Source of the DNA: Pseudomonadales bacterium
GTDB taxonomy: Bacteria; Pseudomonadota; Gammaproteobacteria; Pseudomonadales; UBA5518
Assembly: GCA_022072145.1 (NCBI GenBank)
Contig: JAJVIG010000024.1
Coordinates: 1-64,000, forward strand
DNA: 64,000 nucleotides
Direction: 5' to 3'
Shown here: one piece after another, positions 12,001-27,000 of the stretch
Numbering within the stretch: the stretch's first letter is position 1
Layout: each line of letters opens with the position of its first letter
Position numbers and translations under genes: made by a program
Notes under the pieces: generated by a model
Told to the model about the DNA's origin: nothing
Seen by the model: the letters and a program-made list of their open reading frames with translations, nothing else
Databases searched by the model: none

Positions 12001-15000
12001 CGCGGTTTACGTCACCGGCGACAAACAGTTCCAGCGTGTACTCGCCGGCGCCGCTGCCACCGACGCGCAGCAGGTCGAGTGCCGCCCGATCGATACGATA
12101 GAGCGCGAACGCTCGCCCGTCCTCGACGCGGCTCGCGATCGCGGCGTGGCCCAGCAATTGCGGCAGTGCCGGATCGAAAGCCGATCCGTCGGCCGCCGTC
12201 ACGACCACGCCCAGCAGCACGGCGCTGCCGGCAGCCAGCACGACCTCGCTGTCACGCGTCGCGAGGCTGTAGAGATGCTGCTCGCCCGCAACGAGCGTGG
12301 CGCTGCGCGGCGCCGTCAGATAACCGAGGGCGGCACCCAGATCAGCCGCGACCGGCGTCACGGCCACCACGTCGCCGTACCCGATCGCCTCGCCGGCGCT
12401 CGCGCCGGTTGCGATGGTGAGTCGATGCGACTGCGGCTCCGCGTAACCGTAACGCAGCGAACTCGCCGCCTCGAGGTTGCGCACCGAAACGAGGTTGCCA
12501 TCGATGTCGTAGCCGTAAAGGAACGTGCGCCCGTCCGGCGTCGTCGCCTGCCGCAACGCTCCGCTCGCGTCACGCACCCAGCGCAGCGACTGGTTGTCCG
12601 GACCGGTGATCCCCGAATCGCTGACCGCGAGGCGCACGCCGTCGCCAAACACGATGCCCGTGATCCCGCGCTCGGCGGCGATCTCGTAGCGCGTGCCGTC
12701 GGGTCCGACCAGCACGTACTGCGCGCTCTCGGCACCGAATGCCGCCGGGTTGTAGGCCTCGCCGGTCTGCAGGTCGTAGAAGCGGTCGGCGCCACGCTGC
12801 AGCTCGCGCGCGAGCGAACCCAACTCCCAGCCGCTCCCGGGATCGTCCGCAACCCAGGCAGGTGTCCAGTAGACGAAGCCGCGCCCCTCGCTCTTCTGCG
12901 GCGCGAAGGTGAAGCCGAGCCGCTGACCGTCGGGTGCAGTGAGGAACAGCCGTGTTCCGGCGCGCAGCGGGTTGTACACGCCGCTCGCCTCGGCACCGGT
13001 GGACGGCACGTCGGTTTCGAGTCGCACGTCGCGCAGGGCGAGCGACCAGCCGAAGCCGAAGCTGCCGGCGTTCGCCGCGTCCAGCGAATCGTAGCGGCGC
13101 GTGAAGTCCAGCGTGTGGCCACCCATCGAGAACGCGAAATCGGTGTCGCGGCGCAGATAGCGACCGCTCTTCGCGACGGTCGCGATCTCGACCGTGGCGG
13201 TCGTCTCGGCCACGCGGCCCGCGACATCGCTCGCGCTAAGCCGCAGCATGTAGAACCCGGTCTGCAGACGCGTCGGGTCGAGCGTCGCCAACACACCGTC
13301 GATGGTCTCGCGTCCTTCGGCGAGCAACACCCAGTCGTCGCTGCCGGCACGCGCGATCTCGAGTCGCCAGGCATCGAGATTGGCGTCGGCGACACGCCCG
13401 CCGATCGCCGCCACGGCACCGATACGCAGGCCGTTCAGCGCCGCGTCGAGGGCTAGTTCGGGTGCAGCGGCGTCGCTCGGGTCACGCACGCGCAGAACCC
13501 GCTCGACGGTGGCCGTCAATCCGTCGCGATCGGTCACCACGGCCGTCAGCACGTAGGTACCGCTTGCCGGGGCACTGATCAACGCGCGGTTCTGCTGATC
13601 CAGCGCCACCTCGACGCCATCGAGGAACAGCCGGCGCGTGAGAACGCCCGAGTACGCATCGGCGAGCACCGTGGCCGCCACCAGCTGTCCCGGAACCACC
13701 GGGAAGCCGGGAGTCAGGTTGATCAGCGCGGTCGGCGGTTGCGGCGTGAGCGTCGCGCGCAGGGACAGCGGGCGCACAGTGGTCGTCTTGCCGTCGGACA
13801 GGGACACCATCACCAGGTAGTCACCGGCCTGCCCGGCGCCCGGCGTCCAGGCGAACTCGCCGCTCACGGCGTCGAGCGTGGCACCCTCCGGCAGCCCCAC
13901 CGCCGAGAAGCGCAGCGTCTCGCCGGCGTCGGGATCGCTGGCGGCGAGGGTGAATGCGAGCGCCTCGCCGAGCACGACCTGACGGTTGTACAACTCGCCG
14001 ATCACGGGCGCCCGGTTGATGTCGGCCACACGCACCACGACCGCGATCTCGTCGCTCGCGCCATCCAGATCGCTGGCGCCGAAACGGAACACGTACTCGC
14101 CGGCCTGCTCCTGGCCGGGCGTCCACTCGAAGCGCCCTTCGACCGCGTCGAAGAACACGCCCTCGGGTCGCGTGCCGGGCTGCGCCACGCCGTCGCGCGT
14201 GTAGCCGAGCAGCGAATACACCACTGCATCACCGTCCGGATCGCGCGCGAGCAGCGAGAACTGCAGCACCCGCAGTTCCTGGCCGCCTAGCGGCGCAATG
14301 CCGGCCAGCAGCGGACCACGGTTGCTGTTGGTGACCTCGATCGCGAGGTTCTCGGTGACGGTGCTGTGACCGTCGCTGACTGATATCACGATGCCGCCGT
14401 AGCTGCCGGCCTGGAAGTAGTTCGGCGCGTAGGTGAGCACGCCGGTCACGGCGTCGAGCCGCGCTCCCGGGGGCAGGTTGGCCGCGCTGTAGGTGAGCGT
14501 GTCACCGTCGCTGTCGATCGCCTCGAGCTGCACCGTCAGCGTCTCGCCCTCGGCCACCGTGCGGTCGCCCACCGGCAGCAGCAGCGGCGCCGCATTGGAT
14601 GCGCGCGCGACGATGCGGATCGTGCGCGCATCGCTGCCGATCTCGCCTTCGCCGTCGTTGCCGTCGTCGGTCACGGTGAACGTGAGCGTGTACTCGCCGG
14701 CATCCGCCGCCGTCGGCGTCCACTCGAATACCACGGTGCCGTACTGCACTCCCGGCGTCAGCGTGGCGCCCGGAGGCAACGCATCGGCGCTGAACACCAG
14801 CGTGTCCTGGTCGAGGTCGGAGGCGCGGATCGTGAAACGCAGCAGCTCGCCGAAGACCGCGACCTTGTCGCCGATCGGCGCCAGCACCGGCGCCTCGGAA
14901 GGCGATTCCGCGGTGATCACGAAGGTGTAGCTGCTGCTCTGGCGCATGCGCTCGCCGCCACCGTCGCCATCGTCGGTGGCGGTCAGCGTCACCACGTGAT

Positions 15001-18000
15001 CGCCGCGGTCCTGCGCGCCGGGGGCGATTCGCAGCACCCGCGAACCGTCGCCCAAGGTGACGATCGAGGCAAAGTCGGGCAAACCTTCGGTGGTGATCGA
15101 GAGCGGGTTGCCGTCCGGGTCGCTGATGTCGAGCGCGACCTCGAGCGTCTCGCCGCGCGCCACGCTCTGGTTGCCGAACGGCAGGATGAGGGGTGCGCGG
15201 TTGGCGTTGTGCACGGTCAGCGGAACCTCGACCGTCACACTATTCGGCACACCGGTACCGTCGCCGTCGTCGGTGGCCGTGAAGCGCACCGTGTAGGTCC
15301 CGGCCTGCACATAGCCTGGCGTCCAGTCGAACATCCACGTCTCGGCGTCGAAGCTCGCGCCTTCCGGCAACCCCTCCACCGTGATCGTCACGCTGGGTTC
15401 GGAGCCGAGCACCTCGATGAGCTCGCCGGAATTCAGCCGGTCACGCGGCACGAAACCTGGATTGTCCGGATCCAGCGCGAACGCACGGAAGCTGATGCCC
15501 TGGCCCTCGACGACCGTCCAGTCATCGAAGCGGTCGAACACCGGCACGCCATTCACATTGGTGACATCGATGCGGAAGATCGTTTCGCTGCGCAGCAACC
15601 CGTCGGTGGCCCACAGCGCGATCTCGTGGCGACCCGCCTGCGTGAAGGCCGGAGTCCATTCGAACAGACCGGTGGTCGGGTTCAGGCGCGCGCCTTCCGG
15701 CAGATTCGGGCTCTCGAAACGCACCGTGTCGCCGTTCGGATCGAAAGCCGAGAGGCGCACCGACACCGGGTCGCCCTCGCGCACGCTGCGCGCAGGTACA
15801 CCGGCGATCAGCGGCGCGGCGTTGGCCGGACGCACCAGCAGCGACAGTGTCTTGACGGTGCTGGTGATGCCGTCGCTGGCGACGATACGCAGGTCCGGAT
15901 AGTCGCCCGCCTGGTCATGACCCGGCAGCCACGAAAGCACACGTGTGCGGCTGTCGAAGATCGCGCCGGGCGGCAGGTTGTCGATATAGACCGTCACCAC
16001 CTGCCCATCGGCATCGACTGCGTCGATGCCGATCTGGAACAGCGCACCGGCGCGCAGTTCGAATCCATCGGGCAGGTCCGCGATCGAGGGCGCCGCATTG
16101 CCACCGTCGACCGCAATCGTGAAGCTTTGCTCGGCATAGCTGCCCCGCGTGTCATACACGCGCAGCACCACCGGCGCGCGCGCGTCGCTGCGCACCGTGG
16201 GATCCCAGCGCAGCACGCCGTCGGCGCCGAGGGTCATCCCCTCGGGAGCGTCGAGCAGCACGTAGCTGAGCACCACGCCGTCCGGATCGCTGGCCGCGAC
16301 GGTGTAGCTGTAACCCTGGCCCGCGGTCGCCTGCGTGAGCGCGCTCGAACTGATCACCGGCGGGCGGTTCGCGTACGGTACGGCGTAGATTCCATAGCCG
16401 AGATCGGTGCGCTGGCCCTCGGTGTCGGCCAGCGTGACGGTCCGCACCACCGTCGAGTCACCCGGCGCGAGCACGCCGTCGACCAGGCCGGCCCCGATGT
16501 CGAGCAGCCACAGGCCGTCGTCCGAGATACCCGCATCGAGCGCGACGCCCTGGAAATAGCGGCCCGGGTCGAGCACCAGCATCAGCGGCGTCTGCAGGTT
16601 GTAGTCCGCGATGTTGGTCACGCGCACGTCGAAGGACAGTGTGCCGTCGGCCCGGTCCGAACGGGTGGCCACGAAATCCAGCCGCACCAGGCTCGAGAAG
16701 TCCTGCACACCGACGAAATCGACCTGATACGGCGCGCTGAGCGCCAGACCGCCGGCGCTCTGCACCCGCGCGGCGACGGTGAGCGAGTAGAAATCCGGTT
16801 GCAGTGCGTCGAAACCGAGCGTCACGGTGCGGGTCGCTTCGTCCCACGCGATGCTGGTGATCGCCACCGGCCCGCCGTTGGCCCCACGCAGCGTGTAGTT
16901 CTCGGGATTCAGCACCGAGCTCGCGCGCGCGGCGCCCGAGACGTCCATGTCCTGGTCGAACACCACCCTGATGCTCGCCAGCGGCAACGGCACCACGACC
17001 TCGTCGGCCGGCGTCGTGCGCACCACCGCCGGCGGCGTCAGCGGCATCAGCACATCGACCTGCTGCGAGTTGGCGATCAGCACCCGTCCGCGGCTGTCGA
17101 TCGCCAGCGCTTCGGCCAACGGCCCGTTGCTCGCGACCTCGATGCGTTGCAGCGTCGCTAGATCGACCATCACCAGCGAGGAACCGAAGGGATCGCCGAC
17201 CGGTGCGTGGCTGCCGACGAACAACAGCCCTGCCAGCGCGGTCCCGGACCTGCCGAAGGCGATCGAATCGACCGCGGCGTCGAGGCGCAGTTGCACCTGC
17301 GCGCGGCCCTTCGCGTCGAAGGTGACGATATCGCCGCGCCTGGGCCAGGTGGTGGCCCACAGTTCGCCGTCCGGCGCGAACGCCAGGTCGTCGACGCGCG
17401 TGTTGCTGAAGTGACGGAAGGCGAAGGTGAGCGGATCGAAGATCTCGATCCCGTCGCCCGAGGACACATAGATCTTCCCACTGGACGGATCGACCGCCAG
17501 CGCCTGCGTGAGGCTCTCGCCGTAACGGCCAATCACCGCGAAGCTCTCGGGATCGAGCTGCAGCAACTGGCCGCCGCCGGTGGTCGCCCACAGCCTGCCG
17601 TCGAGGTCGTAGGCCATGTCGTAGACCGGCTCGTCGAACACGACGAACGGGTTCAGTGCACGACCGCCGAACTCGCTGTAACGGTACAGCGCGCCGCGGT
17701 TCGCTCCGCCGCTCACGACCACGCTGCCGTCGGGCTGCACGAGGATCGCCAGGGGCCCGATGCCTGCATGGCTCTGGGCAATGCCGGTCGCGAACACCTC
17801 GGCGGTGAACGGCGCCAGCACCTGACCGAACTGCGAGGGCCGCGTCGAGGGCGCGGCGGGAATGCCCTGCTGCGCCTGCACGAACAGCACGTTCGTCGAC
17901 GGTGTCTCGCTGGGCGTCGGCGGGATGCCCGTGTCCTGCGTGGTGCTGCCCACATCGGGCAGCGTGCCGAGGTTTACCTGCGAGCCGTCGTCGGGCAGCG

Positions 18001-21000
18001 TCGCGACCGTGACCGGGCGCTCCTGGTTGCCGGCGTTGTCGGTGGACACCGCGACGAACTCGTAGCTGTGCCCGGCCTCGCCCTGGAACACCGCGAACGA
18101 CTCGGTGCTCTGACGCAGCCAGATTTCCCAGTCGCCGCCGTCCCTGGCGACGTAGATCGTGGTGTGCTTGACGCCCGATCCGTCGGCCTCCTCGACCGCG
18201 TTCCAGCGCACCTCGTAGTTCGCACCGCCGACGCGCGCCAGATCCAGCGTGGTGCGCGGCGCGGCGACGTCGAGGAACTGCACCAGTTCGGGCGTGTCGA
18301 GCGGCGCCGCGGTATTGAAGATCACGCGCGCCGAGGCGTGGATCTCGCGGTTCTGCTCGAGGCCGAACGCCGAGGTCACGGTGTAGCCGACACTGCCCAC
18401 GCCCTGGCCGCCGGCGACGTTCGGCGGCAGCAATCCGATGGCCGGATCCCGCACCAGTTCACCGGTCATCGGATCGATCGCCTGCAGCAGCCAGGTCGCC
18501 GTCGCGGTGGCGGTGTCGATACCGGCCGAGACGCGCAGCACGTAGCCACGCGAGTTGCGCAGATCGAAGTCGGCCTGGAAGTTCGAGCGATCGGCCGGCA
18601 CGTTGATGCGGATGTCGCCGAGTTGCAGGTCGCCGAGCCTGAAGGAGCGCGGACTGAGTCCCGGGTCGAGCTGCGTGACGATGCGGATTTCCGATGGATT
18701 CGTGGTCGCGTCGGCCGGGTTCTCGAAGCGGATCGTGTACGGGAGCGCGCGCTCCGCCGGCAGGAACTGCCGCTCGCCGTAGCCCTGCGGGCCCGTGATC
18801 GAGGCCTGGGTCGCGCTCTGCGCCGCGAGCTGGAACAGCTTCTGCAGCTGCAACGGCGTCAGTTCGTCGGATGCCGCCACCGAGGCATACGCGCTGTCGG
18901 GCACGTTGCCGTACGGCGTAAATACGTTGAACGTCGCGAAATACGTCTGGTGCGACAGCCCGAGATCGTAATCCTCGAACTCCGGCACCGCCGGAATCGG
19001 GATGTTGTATTCGCCGCACTCGTCGGATTCGCGAAGGTCCCAGGCGGCGATCTCGGCGAGTTGCCCCGGCGTATCGCCATACCATTGCCGGACCTGCGCG
19101 AAGAAGGCAACCAGATCCCCCTGGCTCTCGATCTGCTGCCCCGCCGGCCCGATCAGCACGCCGCTGGACAGCACCGCGACCACGCTGACCACCTTCGGCT
19201 GGGTGCGGATCGGTGGTGCCTCGTCCTCGGGACGCAGCAGGCCGCCGTCCTCGAGTGCCGCCAGATACGCCGCGACCCAGGTGTCCTCGTCGGCCGCGAG
19301 GTTGCGCAGCGCCACACTCGCCGTGGCGTCGGCCAGTACCGCCTCGCGCAACGCGCGCGCATCGGCACTCTGGCGGGCGACGAACTCCGCGCGCGTCATC
19401 GGCGTGGCCGCCGCGACCACATTGAAGCGGAAGGGTGCGAACAGCGGCACGCACTTGTGCGGGATCTCCTCGTCGGACGAGGACTCCAGCGATTGCAGTA
19501 CCTCGATGACCGCGGTGATGCCCGTCGCTTCCTCCGCGGTGGCATCCTCTAGCGCCTCGAGCAGGTTCGCTATCGCGAGGTTGAGCTGTGCGCGCAGCGC
19601 GGTCGGGTCGGTGTCGGCGGCGGCCAGCGCCTGCAGGCTCGTGATCAGCGCCTCGCGTCGCGTGACCGACCAGAAGCTGCGTGCATCCTCGAGCGCCACG
19701 CGGATCGCGGCGAGGTCACGGTCGATCAGCGCCTGCAGCCCGGGATACGTGGTGACCGTGAAACTCATGCCCACATAGCCGCCCGCGATCACGTCCATCG
19801 CATAGCCGGGCGCCAGCATGTAGCCGTCGCGATTGACCTCCGAGTCGAGGCTGATCCACGGCACGTCCTCGCGCACCCCGTTCGGCGCACCGCCGACGTT
19901 GCTCGCGTAGCTGAGGTACGGCAGGCCGTAGATCTTCGCGTTCTCGCCGAGCTCGGGTACACCGAACTCGAAGTACACGTACGGCGTGTCGACGTTGGTC
20001 AGACTCTGCAGCGAGATGCCGTAGAGCCCGGTCTGGCCGGCGGGGACGATGCGCGGACCACCGAGACCGATGGTGACGTCGATCGGCAGCGCGCGCTCGA
20101 CCAGGAAGCGGTACGGCAGCGTCGCCTCGGCACCGTCGGGGTTGATCACGGTTAGGTCGTAGAGCCCCTTCTCGCGGTCGCGCAGGTCGAAGGTCGCAAT
20201 GATCCGCGTCGCGTCGATCACCTCGTAGCGCACCGGCTCGATCTCCTCGATGCCCGGGCGCACCAGCTTCAGCAGCGCCTCCTCGTGGAAGCGCGCGCCG
20301 CGCACCTCGACCGTCACCCAGCGGCTGTCGCCGCCCTGGTCGACCTTCACGTCGGTGACCTGGAAGGGCAGCGACTCGGCCTTGACCTCGACGTGCGACT
20401 GCACGGGACCGGAGAACTCGCGCACCAGCACGTAGTAGGTGCCGGCCTGCGTGCCCGGCACCAGCGCCTGCTGGTTCGCCTGCAGCGGCGTCTCGAAGGC
20501 CGCGTCGTAGTTCGAGCCGTCCGGCAGCGCGTTGTAACGCACGAAGATCTCGTTCGCAGCCGAGGATTGGTCGGATTTCACGCTGACGCGCAGCGTCTCG
20601 CCGGCGCCGACCGTGACCTTGAACAGCCGCGCCTGGCCAGCCAGCAACGATGTTTCCGACGCCACGCCGAGGGTAAGTTCAGGCACCTCGATGGTGATCG
20701 GATCGGCCGAGGTACGGTCGTTGTTGTCCTCGTCGGCGGCCTCGTAGACCTCGTCGAAGATGTCCGAGCGCACGATGATCCGGTACTGGCCGTCGAGCGC
20801 CGGCGGGACCAGCACATCCTTCAGTTCGGCCTCGTAGCTGGCACCGACCGCGAGCCCGCCGCTGTGCGTGACGCGCCCGAGCAGGCGGTCCGACAGGTCC
20901 CAGTCGCCGTCGGCGGACAGGTAGACCGCATCGCTCCAGCTTCCCTGCGCCGGGTTGTCGCCACGGTTCGTGATCGTCCAGCCGAGCGTGATCGTGCCGT

Positions 21001-24000
21001 TGACGGTGCCACGCGACGGCATCGAGATATCGTCGACCACCAGATCCGCCGGCGGCGGCAATTCGATCAGCAGCGGCTGCGCCGACGGGCGCGCGTTGTT
21101 GTTCTCGCGTCCGGCCTCGAACACTGCCCCGTTGGCGCTGCGCCCCGTGACCGCATCGGTCACGACGAACACGTAGTAGTCACCGTACACGCCGGGCGGG
21201 AGCCGGATCGGCCCTGTCTGCTGGTCGTGGCCTTCGCCCGCCGCCAGGCCGCCGGTATGCTCTATCGCACCGAGGTAGCGGTCTGCGTTGACGTCGAGGA
21301 ACTCGTCGGCCGACAGGTAGATGCGATCGGTCCAGCGGCTCTGCAGCGGCGGTGTGTCACCCTCGCCACGGTTCTCGACCCGGTACGAGAACTCGAGGAA
21401 CTGGCCGGCGAGCACCCGCTCGGGGATGTCGATGTCGACCACACGCAGGTCCGGCGCGGGCCGCAGGTCCACGTGCAGCGCGGCCGGAGTGATGTTGTTG
21501 CCCTCGCCGCGGTACTCGTTGACCGCGTCGTTGGTAAGTTGCAGCGGTTGGACCCTGGAGAGATCGGCGACGCCGCCACCGACCACCTCGCCGCGCACAT
21601 CGGCATCGGTGTAGACCAGCACGTAGTAGTCGCCGTCGATGCCTTCGGGCAGCGCGAAAGTCAGCGAACGATCGTAGCTCGCCCCGACGTCGAGGTAGCC
21701 GTAGCGCGCGAACTCGCCGAGCAGCAGGTCGCCGGAATCCAGCGCCGCGTCCTTCGACAGGAACACGCGGTCGTTCCAGCCCCATTCGCGCGTCTGCCGC
21801 GTACCCTGGTTGGTGACCGTGAAGCTCGCCGTGACCGTGCTGCCGGAGTCGGCAGTCTCCGGATCGAGCACCAGACCGGAGATCACCAGATCCGACTCGC
21901 GGTAGACGATGTCGGTGACCGTGACGCCGGTGTTGTTGGCGAGTCCCACCGGTTCCCATGCGTTGTGCGCGTAGTGCTCGAGCGACTGCGGATTGCCGCC
22001 CCGGGCGTCCTCCGTGTCGGGCAGGCCGTTCCATGGATCGACGTCGGTGAATACGTAGACGTAGAACGGTCCTTCCACCCCGGCCGGCAACGTGACCTCG
22101 GCGCGCGCGGTATAGCTCTCACCGGCGCCCAGCGCAGTGGAGTTGTCGTGCACCACGGTGCCGATGCGCTGCGAACGCCTGTAATCGAAGGTCGGATACG
22201 CCGAGATCCACACGCTATCCAGCCAGTAGCGCGTGCCACTCCAGACCGCCCCGCCCTGGTTCTCGACCGTCCAGGCGATCTCGGCCTTCTCGCCCGAGAA
22301 ATTCGTCTCGGGCGCGATCACCTCGACCACGCGCAGGTCCGCGGGCGCGGTCGCCACGTCGGTGGTGGTGGTGTGCGAGTTGTTGTTCTCGATGGTCTCG
22401 GCCAGTGTCGGCGGGTTGTGCGTGTCGGTGACGACGGTGACGTACTTGCCGGTCACCGCGGGCGACAGATCGAAACTCTTCTGCATCGTGTAGCGACCGA
22501 GCGACGGCAGGTCCTGCGGACGCTCGAAGCTGCCCAGCACCCACACCTGCGCGCCCGGCGCCGAGATGTCCGGCACGTCCGACACGTACACGGTGTCGAA
22601 CCACGAACCGCTCGCTTCGCCCTCGGCGCGGTTCTCCACCGTCCAGCTCACCGTGAACGGCGCGTGCGCCGAACCGCTCGCATCGGCCTGCACCTCGATC
22701 ACCTGCAGGTCCGGCTTCAGCACCACCGGGCCGATGAGGTCGATGCGCCGGGCCTTGTAGTTGTTGTTGTCCAGTTCGTTCGGATCGTCCTGGTTGATCC
22801 AGTTCGCGAAGGTGTCCTCGAGCACCGCATCGTAGGCGTCCGACCACGGCGTGATGTAGTACACGCCGGAGGCGATCTGCTGCGGCACCCGCACCTTCAC
22901 GATCATCTCGTAGGACTCGCCGACGGCGAGCGCGCCCTGGCGCTCGAACGTCCCCAGCAGGATACCGCCGTTGCCGCCCGGGTTCGGACGCGTCTTGTCG
23001 CGCGTGAGCCAGATCGTGTCGCTCCACTTGTCGGTACTGGTGGTGTTCGAGCCACGGTTCGTGACCGTGTAGCGCACCTCGATCTCGGAGCCGTAGACCG
23101 CCTGCGCGGGAGCTACGACGTCGCTGGTGACCAGGTCCGAGGGCGGGAACGGATCGATGTAGATCGCCTGCGCCAGCGTGTTGTTGCCGTCCTGCGGGAA
23201 CTCGTCGACGGCGTTGTTGGCGTCCGCGCGCACGATGATGAAACCGTTGCCGCGGAAGCGGATCGGAATCTGCAGCGCGTCGGCCAGCGAACGGTAGCTC
23301 TCGTCGGTATCCAGCGCCGATCCGTTGGTGATGCTGCCGATCAGCAGGTCGCCGGCGTCCAGCTTCGAGTCGAGCGACAGGTAGACGTTGTCCTTCCACT
23401 GGCCGGTGGCCGACACCGCGCCACGGTTCACGACGTCGAAGGAGACCTGGATGGTCGCCCCGGCCGCCGCGGTCGGCGGCACCGTGATCGACTCGATCTG
23501 CAGGTCGGGCCGCGGGTTCGCCGACAGCGTCATCGCCTGGTCGTCGGCCAGCACGTTGTTCCTCGATGCGTCTCCGTGTTCGTAGAGCGCACGGTTGGAA
23601 TTGGTCACCACCTCGACGCGCCAGGATCCGGCGAGCATGGGCACCGTGAAGCGCTCGGTGCGCGTGTAGGACAGCCCCGCGCCGAGTCCGTTGGAGTATG
23701 TGAACGCGCCCAGCGTGATCGGCGCCGCGGTCGGGTCACCGACCTTGCGCAGCAGCACGGTATCGGTCCAAGCGCCGTCGGCCGGTGCGTCGCCCTGGTT
23801 CGCCACCGTCCACGTGATCTCGATCGGCTGGCCCTCGAAGCCCTCCTCCGGCGCGAGGATGTCGGTCACGACCAGGTCGGGACTCGGCGCCAGCGTGATC
23901 GATGTCGCTCCGGCGTAGCGCGCGTTGTCGTCCGTGTAGATGAACTCGAACGGCCCGCCGGTGGACACGAATACGTAGTAATCCCCGGTGAACCCGTCCG

Positions 24001-27000
24001 GCAGTGCGAGCAGCACGCTGCGGTCGTAGCCGGTGCCGGCGGACAACGCACCGAGATGGTCGAACGACCAGCTGCGCACCACGCCGCTGCCGTCGGCGTT
24101 GGTCGCGAGCACCACCGTGTCGGACCACGACAGGCGGTCGGTGCGCGCGATGCCGACGTTGTCCACCCGCCAGCTCACTGCCAGCGTGCCGCCGGACTGC
24201 GCGCTCGCGGCCGCCGCGGCCGAACTCACCTGCAGGTTCGCGTAGCCGTAGGGCATCACGTCGAACACGCCGGGGGCGCGATCGGCGTTGTTGGCCTCGA
24301 GACCGTTCTCGAACACCACGCCGTCGGCGTCGCTGCGCACGAACAGCGTGTAGCGGCCGGTGAATCCCGGCGGCAGGATCAGTTCCTCGCTGCGCGAATA
24401 GCTCTCGCCTACGGCGAGGAAGCCGTCGCGCGTGAAGCGCGCGAGCACGATGTCGTCGCCGTCGCCGGCGACGTCGTTGCGCGAGGCGACGATGGTATCG
24501 GTCCACGACCCGGTCAGACCGGGTCCGGTGCCTTCGTTGGTCACCGTCCAGCCGATGGTGACGTAGGCGGGATCGGCGATGGTCTGCGTGGGCGCGCTGA
24601 CGTCCGAGACCACCAGGTCGGCGTACGGCGTCAGTGCGACCGCCAGCGCGGCGGCCTGCTCGTTGTTGTTCTCGGCACCGGTCTCGCGCACCGTGTTCGT
24701 CGCGTCGCTGCGCACGATGATCCGCCAGTCGCCGGCCAGATCGATCGGCAGCGTGACAGCCAGCGAACCGTCGTAGCCCTCGCCCGCGGCCAGTGGCCCG
24801 GTGTGCGCGATCTCGCCGAGCAGCGTGTCGCCGCTGCCGATCACGCCGTCCTGCGACAGGTAGATGCGGTCGACCCAGCTGCCCGGGGCCGGACGCGAAC
24901 CGGCGTTCTCCACCCGCCAGCTGACGGTGATCGTGTCGGCCGAACTCGCGGACTCCGGCACCGTCACCGCGGTGACGTCGAGGTCCGGATGGCCGAGGAA
25001 GAAGGCCTCCGAGGCGCCCGTGTTGTTGGCCTCGCTGCCGTGCTCGTAGACCTGCGTGGCGGCATCGGTGACGACCACGATGCGGTAGTCGCCGTCGGCC
25101 CAGTCGGGCAGCGTGACCAGCGCGCTCGCCTCGTAGCTGCCGCCCACCGCGACCTGGCGCCCCTGCGCGACGGTGGCGAGCAGCAGCGCACCGGCCAGCG
25201 TACCGTCCACCGACAGGTAGACGCGGTCGACCCAGTTGCCGCTGGCTGAGGCCGCGCCCACGTTGGCCACGGTCCACGAGACGGTGACCGCCTCGCCGGT
25301 CGATGCCGCGGGCGGCACGATCACCGACTGCAGCGCCAGATCCGCCGACGGCGCGGCCGTGATCACGGTCGGCGTCAGCGTCGCGCCGGCGTTGTTGTTC
25401 TCGAACGCGGCCTCGAAGACCTGCGAACCGGAATCCGCGCGCACGATGAAGTACACGCTGCCGGTGATGCCGAACGGCACCGCGACGTTCGCGGAACCGG
25501 TGTAGGTTTCGCCGGGCGCGACCGCGCCGCTGTGGGTGAACTGCCCGAGCAGCGTGTCACCGGCATCGAGCACGGTGTCGGTCGACAGATAGACCGCATC
25601 GCTCCACCCGGACACGTCGGTCACGGAGTCCCCGCGATTGCGCACGCGCCACACCAGCGCGGCGTTGCCGCCCTCGGCGACCGTCGCCGGGCCCACCGCG
25701 ACCTCGACCTGCAGGTCCGCGTACGGTGCATCCAGCGCGATCGTGCGCGCCGGCAGCCAGGCGTTGTCGGCGCGCGTGTCGGGCTCGAGCACCTCGCCCA
25801 GTGCGTCGCTGATCACGCTGAGGTAGAACGTGCCCTGCAGTTGCAGCGGCACCGTGACGCTGTGCACCGCCTCGTAACTTTCGCCGGCGGCCAGCGCGCC
25901 GCTGCGCGCCACCGTTGCGAGCACGATGTCGTCGGCGTTGCCGATCACGTTGTCGCGGCTCAGCACGATGCGGTCCGACCACGCCGTCTGCGCGGTCGCG
26001 ACCGTGCCCTCGTTCTGCACGGTCCAGCGGACTTCGATCGCATCGCCCCCGCGTGCCGCCGCGGGTGCCGACAGCGCCTTGACCGCCAGGTCCGGATAAT
26101 CGACCGCGGCCGAGCTGCGCACGATCACGGCCTGGTTGTTGCCTTCGGCGTCGATGGCGTCGACGACCTCGCGCACGTTGTCGCGCACATCGGCGGTGAT
26201 GGTGATCTCGATGTCGCCCGCGCCACGCACGCCGGGCGGCAGCACGAACACGAACTGCCGCGCCCGCGATTCGCCGGGCGCCGGCACGCCGCCGCTGCCG
26301 GTGAGCGCCGGATCGAACTGCAGCTGCGTGTTCAGCAGCACCTCGCCGGTGGTGGTGTTGCGCACCACGATGCGGTCGTACCAGCCACCCACCGGCGAGG
26401 CATTGCCGGCGTTCAGGTCGTCCCACGACACCGTCACCGTCGCCCCGGCCCTCAGCCCGGACGGCAGCACCGTGAGGTTCGCCACCCGCAGGTCCGGCGC
26501 CGAGGCGATCGTGAGCTGCGCGGTGTTGTTGCTCTCGCCGGTGCCTTCGGCATTGCCCTCGGCGACTTTCTCGCCGGCGTCCGCGCTCAGCGTGAACTGG
26601 AACCGTCCGATCGCACTGTTGCCGCTCGGCCAGGTGAAGGTGGCGCTGCGTTCGATGTACGCACCGGCCGCGAGTTCCTCGCCGATATCGATGGCGCCGC
26701 CGAGCGTGGCGTTGTAGACCAGCGCGCCGCTGACGAGGTTGCGCACCTGGATGCCGTCGGACCACGGCACGGTCACGGCCGCGTTGCCGTTGTTGTTCAC
26801 CCGCCAGCGCAGCGTCACGGTGCTGCCCGGCGCCCAGCCGGCGGCCGGCTCGACCACCAGGTTCGAGATCGTGAGATCCGGGTAGCGTGCGAGTCCGGAC
26901 GTGATCTCGATGCTCGCGCTGTTGTTGTTCTCGGCCTGGCCGAAGGCACCCTGCTCGGCCACGGCGTTGGCCACGTCGGTGAGCACCTCGACGGCGAGGC

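Noticed and set aside
20285-25249. Plus-strand open frame of about 1,654 codons
   Set aside because: Antisense shadow of the CARDB array.
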